From contig CM043942.1 in the NCBI GenBank assembly GCA_014529385.2, forward strand, positions 51,774,274 through 51,838,273: a stretch of DNA of 64,000 bases. The letters are read 5' to 3'. The stretch's first letter is position 1, and each line of letters begins with the position of its first letter. The position numbers and the translations under genes were made by a program. The notes beneath the pieces were generated by a model. That model did no database searches and had not been told where the DNA came from. It saw only the letters and a program-made list of their open reading frames with translations. Shown one piece after another: positions 44,279 through 55,235 of this stretch. Origin of the DNA: Adiantum capillus-veneris (taxonomy: Eukaryota; Streptophyta; Polypodiopsida; Polypodiales; Pteridaceae).

Positions 44279-46033
44279 CTATGGCCCCCCAGGCCTCAAC
44301 TCCAAGGCTCCTGTTGCCCAATCTTGCCTAGCTCCTATACCCATGAGCCAAGGTCGTCCTAAAATAAGGGGGTATCCTTCTCCCTTTACTGGCATCACAT
44401 AAGCATCAACCTCTGTAGTGATTCCAAAAACAGAAACTCTCAAAGCTTTCACTACACCCACACAAGTGACAGAGACATTATTGGCCATTTTTGCCCTAAA
44501 GTTTGATGATTCCATTACCTCTAAACCCAATTGATGCATTAGCTTTTCTGTCATGACACAAACCTCTGCTCCACTGTCAATGTAAGTTTTTGGAATCCGT
44601 TGTCCCTTGATTTGAGCCTCCACCAAAGGCACTATATCCTTGAGACCATATGCTTTGATTACACTTACTAGCTTACTTCGCTTTGCCCTCGTGCTCACCA
44701 TTTTTGAACATTGTCGTCGAAGCTTTGGGGAGATATGAAGTCGTTGTGGCCAAGTAATCTTTGGTCCTTGAGAACTCACATCAGCTATCAAGTCATAAGG
44801 TTGTGTCCGAGATCCCATAGGGAAATCAGAGATGTCAATTTGAGACCTAGTACGGGTCTTTCTCTTCTTGGCTTCATCTTTAGTTGCCCGAGATGTACTT
44901 GCTTCATTGCTTGCATCCTTGCTTGTTTCTTTACCTACTTCATCTTGGACACGCACACGTTTGATAGGCATTGTAGCCACTTCATCTATCTTCATCTTCC
45001 CTTTAGCTATTTCTTCCTGGTTGCTTTTGCCCTTGAGGACCTCCTCCATCCTTATGATGCTCACATTTGGTTGAGTAGCAGGGGCTTGAGCTTGAGCACG
45101 AGGTGGCTGCAAAATTTGAGGTTGCGGTTGCTCTTGTGCTTGAGCTCTAGCACGGGGAGGACTTACTTGTTGTCGAGGACCTTTGACAGGGTAGTCATAT
45201 CTTCTGGGATGAGGGCAATTATACATGCCGTGGCCATTTTCCCCACAATTGTAACACAACATTTCCCTTGCTTGACGTCGCATTGGTGGCCGATTCCCAC
45301 CATTTCCCTCAATAGGCCTTCTTGCACCCTGCACAAGATTTACTCTCAACCCCTCTAGCTGGTTTGTGAGATTGTTTATTTGTTGGAGCATATCTTCTTG
45401 TTGACCTCTATTGCGGTCTGGTGCATTAGGCACATTTGGAGGAATGTGAGAAGCTTCCATAGTTGTGATATTGCCTCCCAAAGCTAGCTGGCCAACTTGG
45501 GCTTGATAGAGAATCTTTCTATTCTTTTACCTAGCAATTCTTAAGGCATCTTCAAAAGCATTTGGAAATTTGCTCTTTACCTTCTCCCTTAGCAAGGGGT
45601 ACAAACCTGAGATAAATCGATCCTTTTGGAGGCAATTGGGAGCTCGCTCACCAGGGTTTAGTGAGTCTGACCATTTCCCCCAAAGTTTCAAAAAACCTTC
45701 CTCATAGGTTGCATAACCATGAGGGTCAACTTGATGAAGGGCCAGAAGCCATTGCCATAGTTCTTCTGCCGAATTGGCTCGTTGAAATCTTCGTAGGAAA
45801 GCCGCCTTCAATCCCTCCCAATCAATTCTTTGGGTTGGATCTAGAGCCTGGAACCATACCCTAGCTTCTTCTTTGAGCACCAAAGGAAAAGCTCTCAATT
45901 TCAATGCTTCGTCATCCCTCCCAGAGACAAGGAAAGCCAACTCCAAGTTATCCAAAAAATCCCCAGCATTTTTCCCACTACGCCCAAAAAAAATTGGGAA
46001 AGCCATCATAAAAATGGGTTGCCTTCCTCTCAA
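44279..46033 (-). pseudogene. gag-protease of element B
   Basis: One frame interrupted by TAG at 45527-45529. The capsid part has FFGRSGKNAGDFLDNLELAF, RVWFQALDP and LRRFQRANSAEELWQWL (45.6-46.0 kb). A CCHC knuckle CYNCGENGHGMYNCP is at about 45.24 kb, followed by a Gln/Pro/Ala-rich and then a basic region. The aspartic protease has YIDSGAEVCVMTEKL at about 44.57 kb with the D-S-G triplet intact and ends with LILGRPWL. The start ATG at 46031-46033 overlaps the stop of the extra upstream ORF. Confidence 0.88.
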
Positions 46034-46998
46034 TACAGCACAAAGATGAAAACGTCTAGGCCCAAATCATATCTTATTAATGGTAGAATAAATGGATTGA
46101 TAGATGCATTAATCTCAGCTAGACGACGAGGGCCTAGTAAATTCCTTATGATGTTTTGGAACCTAAGCTTTGTGCTAGCTATTATATGCACAGTTTGTCT
46201 AGCAAGAGGTTGGAAAGGTCCATATAAATCCCTATGATTCATGGAGTATGCTTAAAGCAAGATGAAGATGTGAACATCAAAAGATACATTATACTCCAAA
46301 ATAGGAAATATTATAGGATCAGGGGACAACAATATCTCTCTCAACCTCTCAGCTCCAAAATAGAAGACCAATCTTTGTTGGAAAAAAATCTTTCTATCAA
46401 TGCGCACATTCACCCTAACATTCTGAACTGATTGAAAGTTGTAGAAAATGGGATTATTCATTGGTGCATTAATTACAAACTTCCATGAAGCACTTCATTG
46501 AAGTTGAGCTCTCTTGGATCCCACCATTTGAGAGATGCGAAGAATTTGCTCACCAGTGATTAGCCTAGCTTTGGTGTGACCATCTTCAACTTTGTAGAGT
46601 TCATAGGGTTCGATGGCTACCCTCTCAACCACCTTGAGCCTTCTTGCTAGTAGTAGTTGGAGTGCATCACCATATGTAGCCTCTTGCCAATACCGCACCC
46701 CATTGATGTGTAGCTCCCCCTCCAAAAACTTGTTAATACCCGAGTTTGAGAGTGCTTTCACCACCTGAAGTCGAGGCTTCAAAGGAAGTGTCTTCACACT
46801 AGCCACAAAGCACTCAACACAATTTTTTGACCTAGGGACTTGATGACTACAAGATTTTCCTTGAAGCAAAGAAGGGTGTGTGTAGTTAACTCTCTTTACC
46901 CCCATACGTGCTGTTTGTCGATAAAGACGCTTCTTTTCTTGAGCTTCTTGGGGAGACCATAGTGGAAGTCTCGGAGAATTTGATGGATCTTCCTTCAT
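46030..46998 (-). pseudogene. Extra ORF between primer site and gag (element B)
   Basis: A single minus-strand frame, different from gag, runs from ATG at 46998 to TGA at 46030, with two internal stops (46495-46497 and 46252-46254). The first 167 codons are basic and carry KARLITGEQILRISQMV, with no known domain. The remainder consists of two related modules of about 70 residues (46252-46461 and 46030-46242), each with the pattern G-x-x-R-L-x-E-I, then I-x-P-x-I-x-Y, then D-V-x-I-F. Ogre/Tat-type elements are known to carry an unassigned ORF at this place. Function unknown. Confidence 0.6.
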
Positions 46999-47025
46999 AG
47001 GATTGATAGAGCGCTGCTTGAGAAC

Positions 47026-47044
47026 TCCTCCGTGGAGGCACCAA
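47026..47044 (-). other. Candidate primer binding site of element B
   Basis: Five bases after the CA end of the 5' LTR the minus strand reads TGGTGCCTCCACGGAGGA. TGG is expected opposite the CCA end of a tRNA, and the rest would pair with an acceptor and T-arm. It is not the initiator-Met type used by element A. I do not know which tRNA it fits. Confidence 0.5.
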
Positions 47045-47048
47045 TTTA

Positions 47049-47163
47049 TGACGAAGGAAATTTGGAATGGCGGCCTTTACACCAAAACAAACTCCATTGC
47101 GCCACAAGGGAAATGAGATAAGGGCACCACCTAGTCTTGGAAGCGTGGGCTAGGACCGCTACA

Positions 47164-47223
<60 letters not shown>

Positions 47224-48513
47224 AATATGAATGAAGCATTAACCTTAGTGTGTGTACAGGGAATGGATGACTTCAAACACTCCCAACACAAATAGCATGT
47301 AGATTACCAAACAACCACTCAAGGATTAGGCAAGATCACATCAAGCACTCTCACACATATATAAAAGATTTCTCTTAATTAACATAAGTAAGAGAAGGAG
47401 GGATTACTAGCATGAAACAATTTGCACTCTAGAATGTGCAAGAATAGAGTGAATGAATGAGCTTATGGGCGCATGGTGAGTGATACAAAGACTCAATGGG
47501 GCTGAGGGAGGCTTGAAATTACAAAGGGGAAGGCCTCTTTATATAGGAAAGAGAGTGATTAGGAGTGAGGTTAAGATCCAAGTGTAATTTGTACAAATGA
47601 AGCTTGATTAGGGACATTCAACCAATGAAGAAGCTCCTTCTAAGTGATTTGTTGACTAATTAGCTCCATCATCACTTGTGTTGTCTTCACTCCTTCCTCC
47701 ATAGCTTGAGTCCAAGAGCTTCCTTATTTTAAAATGTAAAGAATCTACATAAAATCAATACATATCTAGTAATAATAGAAAGGGGTTGAATGAGAACTTA
47801 TGAATTACAACAAGATTAAGCATGACTTGAGAGGTGATTAGAAGAGGAATTTTGATGGGTTTTTGAGCTTTAGAGAGAGGAGGAAGGAGAGGAGGGTGAG
47901 AAGACTAATGGCTGATTTTTAGATAAGGTCTCAATGTGGAAAAGGAAGGGTGTGTGTGTGTAAAGGTAGAGGGGGTGGTCTCCACCATAGTTGAAAAACT
48001 GGCGTCCGCCATTTTGGCCATATCTCCTAGACTGTAGATGCAAAAATTATAAAAAAATATGGCCAGAATCTCCAGCTCATCAGCTACAACTTTTATGAAG
48101 ACAACTTTTCTTAGATCGGAGTGGAAGTATTTTTTAAAAATTCAGCAAAATCATGTGTCTGGTTCCTTCCTTTACCAAGTCTTCCACTTGGGTCCCATTT
48201 GTTTGAATCATCATATGGCTCCAAAGCCATGATGATATGAGCCACTCATGACCCTTGAATCATGGGTGCATGGCTCCACAACCACATCATATCTTTTCTT
48301 TTCACATTTACATATTTTCCCTTCCCTTTACCACTAGGTTCTCCCTCTACCTTTCACCTCCGATGAACTAGTCAAGAAAAAATTCCTATCAAATCTTTTT
48401 TTTTAAAAAAAATTCCAAGAGGTTGTTCTCACTCTTTCTTTTATTGTAAACCTCTAGAAGCAAGGAAAACCAACAAAATATAATAAACAAAAATTTATGA
48501 TAGGCTCGGATCA
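47049..48513 (-). mobile_element. 5' LTR of element B
   Basis: Near-identical to 39343-40814. It starts (minus) TGATCCGAGCC at 48513 and ends TTCGTCA at 47049. A TATA-like 'cctatataaagag' lies at about 47535-47547 and (GA)n at 47167-47221. ACGG at 48514-48517 repeats the four bases left of the other LTR. Confidence 0.9.
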
Positions 48514-48517
48514 ACGG

Positions 48518-49506
48518 GTTGGTAGATCGAGCCTTCTCTGCTTTTAAAAATCCCTCCTCCACAGCATGTGGAGGTTGTCGAGGCTATTACTGTAGCGATT
48601 CCACCAGCACGGATAAAAAAATAGCTAGCCATCCAAGCTAAGATGACGCTTGTATTTGGATTCACTCGAAGAATCCCGAACAGATTTGAGATGATCCAAT
48701 GGCTGCAAGGCCCTCAAATCCTTGGTCATGGAGGAGCAGTTGAAAGTACTTCATACCTAGCTAAATCGTTTTGCTCAGTGAGATTCAAAGAGGCCTCTGA
48801 TGTGGATAAGATCTTCGACAAAGGGCCCCTAGTATTTAATAGGACTACGGTGTGTGTGGTGCCTTGGGAGCCAGTGTTCGACTCAGCTGAATCTTTGCAA
48901 GCGGTTCATCCGGTCTGGGTAGAGCTTGTGGGACTGCCTAGCTGGCTGTGGGATAATCTCAGGATGCTTGCTAGCCAACTGGGCACTCCCTTATTTATAC
49001 CTAGTAAGAGAGGGTTTGACAGAACTTCAAACAGGGTTTGTATAGGATGGGATTTGTCTAAAACGCCACCTAAAAGCATGGTTATCAATGTCGGAGTTGG
49101 GCTTGTTACCATTCCGCTAAACTTTGAAACTTACTTTGGGGCATGTTTTAAATGCAACAACTTTGGTCACTTTGCCAAAGATTTCCCATTGAATTCTAAT
49201 GGTACTACAGCTCCGGCAGTACAGGGCCCCAATAAAATGGAATCCCCAATGGGAGGGCTGGAGAAGCAGGGAGACAATAATGAAGGGACAAATACAGGGA
49301 AGGGTGAAGGAGGGATGGTGTGTGAGAAAATGGATACAAATATGAAGGAAAAGATGGTGGAAGAATCGGTTCCCATACAACAAGCTTTTGAAGGTAGAGG
49401 AAATATTAATAGGATCATTACTCCCGCTGCTACCCCCAAATTTATGACAGTAACAACGGCGACGGCTGTCCAAGTCCCGGGTCTGAAAAGAGCCAAAAGA
49501 GTGTAG
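48518..49506 (+). pseudogene. LINE ORF1, C-terminal part (DUF4283-like domain and zinc knuckle)
   Basis: The text resumes LINE ORF1 after element B. A frameshift and stop lie near 48630, then a long frame starts at 48643. It contains the RNA-binding domain common in plant LINE ORF1 (CSVRFKEASDVDKIFDKGP, then VPWEPVFDSAESLQAV and VWVELVGLPSWLWD) and a knuckle CFKCNNFGHFAKDFP at about 49146. The last knuckle Cys is replaced by Phe (a TGC-to-TTC type change), so zinc binding should fail. A Met/Gly/Glu-rich tail ends at TAG 49504-49506. Confidence 0.75.
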
Positions 49507-49728
49507 GCAGTAGTAAGAGACTCCAAAGTGTTGCAAGTCGTCATAACGCTGGAGGTGAAAGGATCTAATGCATCCTCCACCCCTTCAAAATAAGGGGGGT
49601 TCATTATCCCTCTACACAATCCATTTGCAACACTACAAGAAAATAAATCCTCTGACTTGGAACCCCCGGATTCTCCTGAGACCAGGGGGGAATGATTCGG
49701 ATGCTGAAGAATTCGTTCCTCTATCCCA

Positions 49729-50498
49729 ATGAACTCCGTATTAATGATGGAGTCTCTCACTATCCAATCTTGGAACGTAAAGGGGTTGAAAACCCAGAAG
49801 AAGAGTACCCTTTTTTGGGAGGAAGTAAAAAAGGAGAAGACAGTCAACTTTTGGGCCATTCAGGAACACCATTTAGACGCCCATAGCAAGAGAAAGCAGA
49901 TGCTAGGAAAGAAACTGGTATTCTATAGAGAAGGAAATAACGCCTTCAGTGGCGTCCTTAGCATTGTGGACAGAGAATTGGAGCGGAAGTTGGTTCTTAA
50001 CCACCCATCCGGCAGGATCCTGCGGATTAGAATCAGAGGGGAAGGGCGTCCCCTCACCATTGTGAATGTGTATAGCCCTTGCAATGCAAAAGATAGAGCC
50101 AAACTATGGATGCATGTCAGAGATACCCCTATTGAAGGGAGTGGTTGTTGGTTGGTGACTTTAACATGGTAGAAAAGAGCAGGGATAGAACAAGATCCTC
50201 CAATGTGCTGGTGGCTGGCTCAGAAAGGTCTAAATGGAAAATTTTGTGCAAAAAGTGGGCAATGATCCACTTATGGGATGTTGGCCCATGGAACAGCACT
50301 CTTGGGTTCACCTACACAAGCCTTCAGTATGCCCGCACTACCTCCAGACTGAACAAATGCTATTGCTCGCACCAAGCTGACTGGATGCCAACGCTGATGG
50401 AAATGAAGGTAGTCCCAACAACAATCCTCTCGGATCACATTCCTCTGTGCATTCAATTTAAGAAGAATAAAGAGGAGGAGCAGGCCCCAAGAGGTTAA
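49729..50498 (+). pseudogene. LINE ORF2 endonuclease domain
   Basis: SLTIQSWNVKGLKTQ (the N of the W-N motif), AIQEHHLD (metal-binding Glu) and IVNVYSPCNAKDRA are in one frame. After a one-base change near 50155, GDFNMVE, LNKCYCSHQADW and LSDHIPL follow in the next frame. The domain nicks target DNA to prime reverse transcription. The catalytic residues are all readable but not in one frame. Confidence 0.85.
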
Positions 50499-52018
50499 AA
50501 AAAACTGTTGGTAACAGGGGCACCTCTTCAAAGACCCTCTTTTTAGGAATCTAGCCAAGAAAGCACTGGGTAAGCTAAAAAAATATGTCGACCTCAACAA
50601 GCACAATGCGTGGGACCTCTTTTCTCGGAGGATCCAGAAAGCAATCAAAACCTCGGGCCCCCGAATCAAGAAAGCTAGGGAGGATCACCTGTTGCATCTT
50701 TCAGTGGAGGTACAATTGCTTACCACTATAAAATGGGCAGACTACTGAGGGCGAACACAAACGATGGCTTGAAGCCAAATCGAACCTCGCTAATGAGTAG
50801 GTAGAAGATATCAAAAAGGCTAGACTTCTCTCTAGGGAGATTTATTTGCAACCGGAAGCCTCCAATCAAGCTCATTTTTTTAGGGCTCTAAAAATCAAGA
50901 AGAGCCGGGGCCACGTCCGCTCGTTCGATGATGAGAAAGGGACAGCAGTTCATAACCAGGACGAAATGGCTGGTATGATGCTAGCTATCTCAGTCAAATC
51001 ATTGGACGGCTGGAGACCCAGTCCCAAGAAGTGGAGGAAGCCAGAGGGACTACAGAGTGTTAAAAAGGAAATTCCCCACTCAGAAGCTAATAACTTGGAA
51101 TGGGCATTTTCTGAAGACGAATGTTCACTAGCATTGCAAGCCCTTGGCAAGGAAAAGTTCCCTGGTCGGGATGGGATGACGGTGGAATTCTATGCAGAAT
51201 TTTGGGATGATCTCAAGGCCCCAATCACAAGTTTGGTTAATAAATCCATGTTCGATGGGTCGTTGGAGACAAGTGTGAAGAGAGCGCTTATCAAGCCCAT
51301 CCCAAAACAGATCTACTGCTCTAAACTACAACATCGGCGCCCTATTATGATGATGTCGGTGTCCTACAAAATTATAGCTAAAGCAGTGGCCCTCAGACTA
51401 GCCCCCTTACTAACCAAGATCATCTCCCCCCATCAACATGGTTTCATTAAAGGAAGGTCCATATACGATAACATATTGGCAACAATGGTGGGCATAGAGT
51501 ACGCAACTGTCACAAAGCAAGAGTGCATTCTACTGCAGTTGGACCTGGACAAGGCCTATGACACAATAACATGGACATATATAGAAGCCATCATGGAAGC
51601 TCTAGGCTTTGGGCCGCGCCTCTGTTGGAGTGTTCGTGTAATGGGGGCTGGAAGCCAGTCAGAGCTCCTATTTAACGGTAGAATTGTGGGCTCTTTTGAG
51701 GTTAAAAGGTCTATTAAACAGGGATGCCCTCTTGCCCCCCTACTTTTCGTCATAGGATCACATCCTCTAATCACGACGCTCGAAGCTAGTGCTGAGCGCG
51801 GGGAGGTGCAAGACCTTGTTTTACTAGGAAATAGACAACTCCTGGCAAAACTTTTTGCAGATGATTGTCTCCTCTTCTTGAAGGCATGCCCCCAGGTCAT
51901 CAAAAAAGCTCTGGAGATTGTACAAATGTTCTTGGTAGCTTCAGTGTCCCAGTGTAATATAGAGAAGTCAAGGATGATTTCCCTATCAGAAAATGACTCA
52001 TTTGATCCTTCTGTCTGA
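50499..52018 (+). pseudogene. LINE ORF2 reverse transcriptase
   Basis: The stretch up to 50846 is a decayed linker. The frame from 50846 carries ALGKEKFPGRDGMTVEFY, the region around RRPIMMMSVSYKIIAKAVA, HQHGFIKGRSIYDNI, LQLDLDKAYDTITW, SIKQGCPLAPLLF and the catalytic box FADD at 51854-51865. It ends at TGA 52016-52018. It is the best-preserved stretch of the LINE: 390 codons without a stop. Confidence 0.9.
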
Positions 52019-52068
52019 TCAGGGGAGATTGTCACAAAAGGAAAGATCCTTAGACATCTGGGAGCCCC

Positions 52069-53544
52069 TTGGGGGTGGATGTAACTCACAAGCAAAGATT
52101 CGAGTGGGTGCTTGAAAAAATCAAAACAAAAATGAGTAGGTGGGAGTATGCTCTTCTCCCATTCCCAAGTGGGAAAAAAGTGATGAATGCCTTCATGATG
52201 CCTTATATTGCCTTCACTAGCCCGCTTCTCAAGATGGCTAAGTGTCACTGGAAAGAGTTCTTAAAACCAGTAAAAACATTTTTATGGAAAAATAACACGA
52301 AATCTTCCAGGCCATGGCAATGGGCCAGTTGGGAGTCGGTTGCTCGGCTCGGGAATCAAGGAGGCCTCGGGATTCTTAACCATGTGACCCATGCAGAAGC
52401 TTGTTGCGCCAAATTTGTGGTTTCCTTGGCTAAACAGGATCAAGTTTGGGCAGTTATGATCATAGATATGATAGAAGCAGCTAAACTTGGCTCGAAGGGA
52501 GGAAAGTGGAGAGGGGTGGAGATTCATGACATGCTGCTTGCCCCGGCGTGGTCTACCTTAAGACTGGGGGGCAGCTCAGGAGAATTGGTAAGAAAATCCA
52601 ATAGAGTAGCAGGAGTCTTAAAGTGGGGGGAAGAAGCCAGATACTTCAAGAACTCCATCTTACATTGGTCCCCCTGGCTCTCCAAAGTTGTAGATCCGCC
52701 ACAAAATCCCTATTGGATTGAGACAGCAAGGAAGTTGAATAATAAGGGTCTGATCCGACTTGAGCACTTCTGGGACAATGCCAACAAGAGTTGGAAAACC
52801 ATTGACCTTATGATTTCTCAGTACCAACTCAATAGCTTGGAGGTCTTGCTTGTCCACAAAGTGATGAAAGAACTTGACAATCTAGTGATGCCAAAATCTA
52901 TGACTCGGAGTTGGACTGGAAAGCCTGGAAATGGCCTGGAAGCAGTCTCTTGTGGAGACCCCATAATAAAATCATTTATCAGACAATGATGCAAAAGAAG
53001 AATTGGTCTAGCCCCCTTAATAAGATATAGAAAAAGCAATGGCCGGAGGAAAGGTGGGAACATGTAATGGAGAACATATGGAAGCCAAAGGTTCCACAAT
53101 ACATGAAGGTTTTCTTATGGAAGGTTATTTGGGGTGCTCTACCGACGGGGGTGAAGATTCAGGAGAGAGGGATTGGGTTAGATCGATGCTTGGGGTGCAG
53201 GTTGACTAGTGAAGATCTGGCCCACCTTTTCATGGACTGCCCAGCTATAAAAGGCCTCGCAGGGAAAGTATGCAAGTGGGTCCGGAGAACATGGAAAATT
53301 AGTTTTTTCAAGACTGACCTATGCTTTGGAGGTAAAAACTCAGGTAGTCCTCGTCAGCACTCAGATTGTTAGATACTTCTTCTTTCATAATGTATGGCAA
53401 ACAAGGAACTGCCGTGTGTTTGAAGGAGGATTTGACATGGCAAGCTTCGCAGAAATTATACAGGAAAGCAAAGCGCTAATATGGGCACTCGGGCGCAAGC
53501 ATCAGTCGGAGGAGTGGTCTAGGACTACTTGTGCCTTGCTGTAA
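52069..53544 (+). pseudogene. LINE ORF2 C-terminal region with zf-RVT domain
   Basis: After a frame change, 52069-52989 encodes the thumb and linker region (ARLGNQGGLGILNHVTHAEA is typical of plant LINEs). After another, 53067-53372 encodes the zf-RVT module: PQYMKVFLWKVIWGALPTG, CLGCRLTSEDLAHLFMDCP. A last frame to 53544 includes NVWQTRNCRVFEGGF, the usual ending of these proteins. ORF2 therefore reaches its natural end, with at least four frame changes overall. Confidence 0.8.
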
Positions 53545-53732
53545 GTAGACGGAATACCGGGGGCAAACCTTGGCCATCGGTAGGAGTGGTTGCCCTTATA
53601 GCCGTTGTAATTATGATTCCTGGATGTTGTCATGGCTTAACATGAGCATGACAAAACCTTGTAATTTTTTCGGCTGCTCAATATAATTCACTCACAATTG
53701 TGAGTTTTGCAAAAAAAAAAAAAAAAAAAAAA
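53545..53732 (+). other. LINE 3' untranslated region and poly(A) tail
   Basis: The sequence 53545-53710 is shared with the truncated copy at 36137-36300 (minus). The tail is 22 A at 53711-53732. TCAATAAAAGA follows at 53733. Confidence 0.8.
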
Positions 53733-54060
53733 TCAATAAAAGAACCACTTGTTTGCTATCTGACAATCTGGCATGATTCAGTCTTATCTCTGCCCGAATC
53801 TTAGCTGATTGCCATGATCACAACTACCTACGATTGTAACCAAGCAATATAAGCATTTCAAACAGTTGAAACGTTGTCCAATCTTTGATAAATATGTGGA
53901 ATCAATGCACAAACATTTGTTTGTAGATGTCGTATACGCACTTTGATTGAAGATATACCTTGCTACTCAAGAAAAAGGTTCGAAAAAGAGCACCACTCTG
54001 TCATAGCAACAATAAAGACTTCAAAGAAGCTGACATGAAATTCAGAGTGGTGATTATTCC
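53733..54060. other. Host-like flank, probable 3' region of the PPR gene
   Basis: Not repetitive within the window and without transposon motifs. It lies directly downstream of the PPR stop codon on the minus strand, so it may be its 3' untranslated region, with the LINE inserted about 330 bases behind the stop. Confidence 0.4.
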
Positions 54061-55150
54061 TCACAGAGTGTCGGGTGCCTCCTCCGCACGCTTACTCACA
54101 CCCGCAAGAAAACTTTCGGTTTCTATCCCTAAGCTTTGTGTTGCTCCTTCTGAAGGCTCGCTAACACCTGCAAGAAAGCTCTCTGCTTGAATTCCTAATA
54201 CCTCATCAGATGGGGTGAGACCTTGGGCAATCATCCGATCTCGCATGGACTGAGCCTCCTCACGATCCTTGCCATCCAGCAGGGAAACAATCATTAGCTC
54301 GTAAGCTGAAGCATTAATCTCAACCTCCTCAGCGAGAAGAGCCTTCGCCTTATCAACGAAACCTGCTCTAGCATCCACTGAAAAAAGACTAGCGTAAGCT
54401 TTGCAATCCGGAACATCGACTTTCTCTTTGAGGTTCTTGAAAAGAGTTTCTGCCTCCTCAACCAAGCCCAGCTTTCCAAACCATCCAATTAGCGTCATCA
54501 GAGTCTCCACCCCGGGCCTTATCGCCATGCTTTCTAGCTTTAGCAGCACGTCTACCGCCCTTTGAAACTGATTTTTTTTCTCGAAGGCAGCAGTAAGCAT
54601 GCTGACTGACTCATCTAAAGGAGCAAATCCTGAATTCATCATATCTTCCATTTTGAGGACAGCAGATGGTAGCAAATTTGAGTGAATATAAGCATTCATA
54701 AGAGCTGAGTAGATACCAGGCGCCATCTGTAGCCTTAAGAAGGCATCCTCGTTCATAATTGAGAAAATTTTCAAGGCCTCTACAGCTTTACCTTGTTTCC
54801 CATAGCCATTAAGAACCGTAAGGTAAGTATCAACAGATACATGCAGCTTTTCCTCCTCCATTTTTGCTAGCAATGTTTCTCCCTCTTCAGGATTCCCAGT
54901 TTCAGAGTAAAACTCAATCATTTTATTGCATGCTCATTGAACGTATTCCATCGAACATCTCTCTAGCTTTATCAAGCCTCTTCAGTTTGCAATTCATATC
55001 AAGCAACAAAGTGCATGCTACAAAATCAGGGGGAAAGCCCTTGTCATCCAAAGTACTCGTCAACCTGTCTACATCATCATAACGTTCTAAGTTCATGTAT
55101 TTTACTAGAATTCTTTGCAAATTATGGCTTCGAACTTCAAAAGTGCATTA
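54061..55150 (-). pseudogene. P-class pentatricopeptide repeat (PPR) protein, frameshifted and truncated
   Basis: Minus-strand frame 54061-54921 (286 codons, TGA at 54061) encodes PPR helical pairs: VDTYLTVLNGYGKQGKAVEA, GIYSALMNAYIHSNLLPSAV, RAVDVLLKLESMAIRPGVET and KAYASLFSVDARAGFVDKA. The upstream frame (55120 to 54923) continues the repeat series with DDVDRLTSTLDDKGFPPDFV and a stop. A single-base loss at about 54930 explains the break. Similarity continues to about 55150, where a (CT)n run begins, so the N-terminus with any targeting peptide is missing or elsewhere. PPR proteins bind organellar RNA. The C-terminal tail contains a 22-residue tandem duplication (two copies of ESFLAGVS). 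No intron is seen. It may be a real gene with an assembly error, but pseudogene is more likely. Confidence 0.7.
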
Positions 55151-55161
55151 ATAATGGACCA

Positions 55162-55164
<3 letters not shown>

Positions 55165-55233
<69 letters not shown>
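55165..55233. repeat. (CT)n microsatellite
   Basis: About 69 uninterrupted bases of CT between the broken PPR gene (minus) and a small plus-strand open frame. Confidence 0.95.

Positions 55234-55235
<2 letters not shown>

Larger units (their letters stand above)
39343..48513 (-). mobile_element. Ty3/gypsy element B (Tat/Athila-like), nearly complete
   Basis: Both LTRs are present, with primer site and polypurine tract in place. The order on the minus strand is 5' LTR, extra ORF, gag, protease, reverse transcriptase, RNase H, second RNase H, integrase, 3' LTR. ACGG flanks both ends (39339-39342 and 48514-48517), a 4-5 base target duplication inside LINE ORF1. LTR difference is about 20 substitutions in 1.47 kb by eye, so the insertion is young relative to its neighbours. 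Disabling changes seen are TAG at 45527-45529, an extra base in a G run at about 44283, TGA at 43528-43530, a lost A at about 42291 and TGA at 42059-42061. Confidence 0.9.
38166..53732 (+). mobile_element. L1-type LINE interrupted by Ty3/gypsy element B
   Basis: LINE parts are 38166-39342 and 48518-53732. In order: 5' region, ORF1 (broken by element B), ORF2 endonuclease, reverse transcriptase, a C-terminal zinc finger (zf-RVT) and a poly(A) tail at 53711-53732. TCAATAAAAGA occurs at 38155-38165 and again at 53733-53743 directly behind the tail, an 11-base candidate target duplication. This sets the 5' end, though such an A-rich word could match by chance. Without element B the LINE is about 6.4 kb, full length for a plant L1. 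Confidence 0.75.

Noticed and set aside
44279-44290. Programmed frameshift between gag-protease and pol of element B
   Set aside because: A one-base excess in a run of G explains the break. The element has other clear mutations, so a programmed signal is not needed.
44711-45358. 215-codon plus-strand frame
   Set aside because: Antisense shadow of the gag-protease gene of element B, with no motif of its own.
49167-49859. 230-codon minus-strand frame
   Set aside because: Antisense of LINE ORF1 and the endonuclease start. The real domains are on the plus strand.
51556-52248. 230-codon minus-strand frame
   Set aside because: Antisense of the LINE reverse transcriptase.
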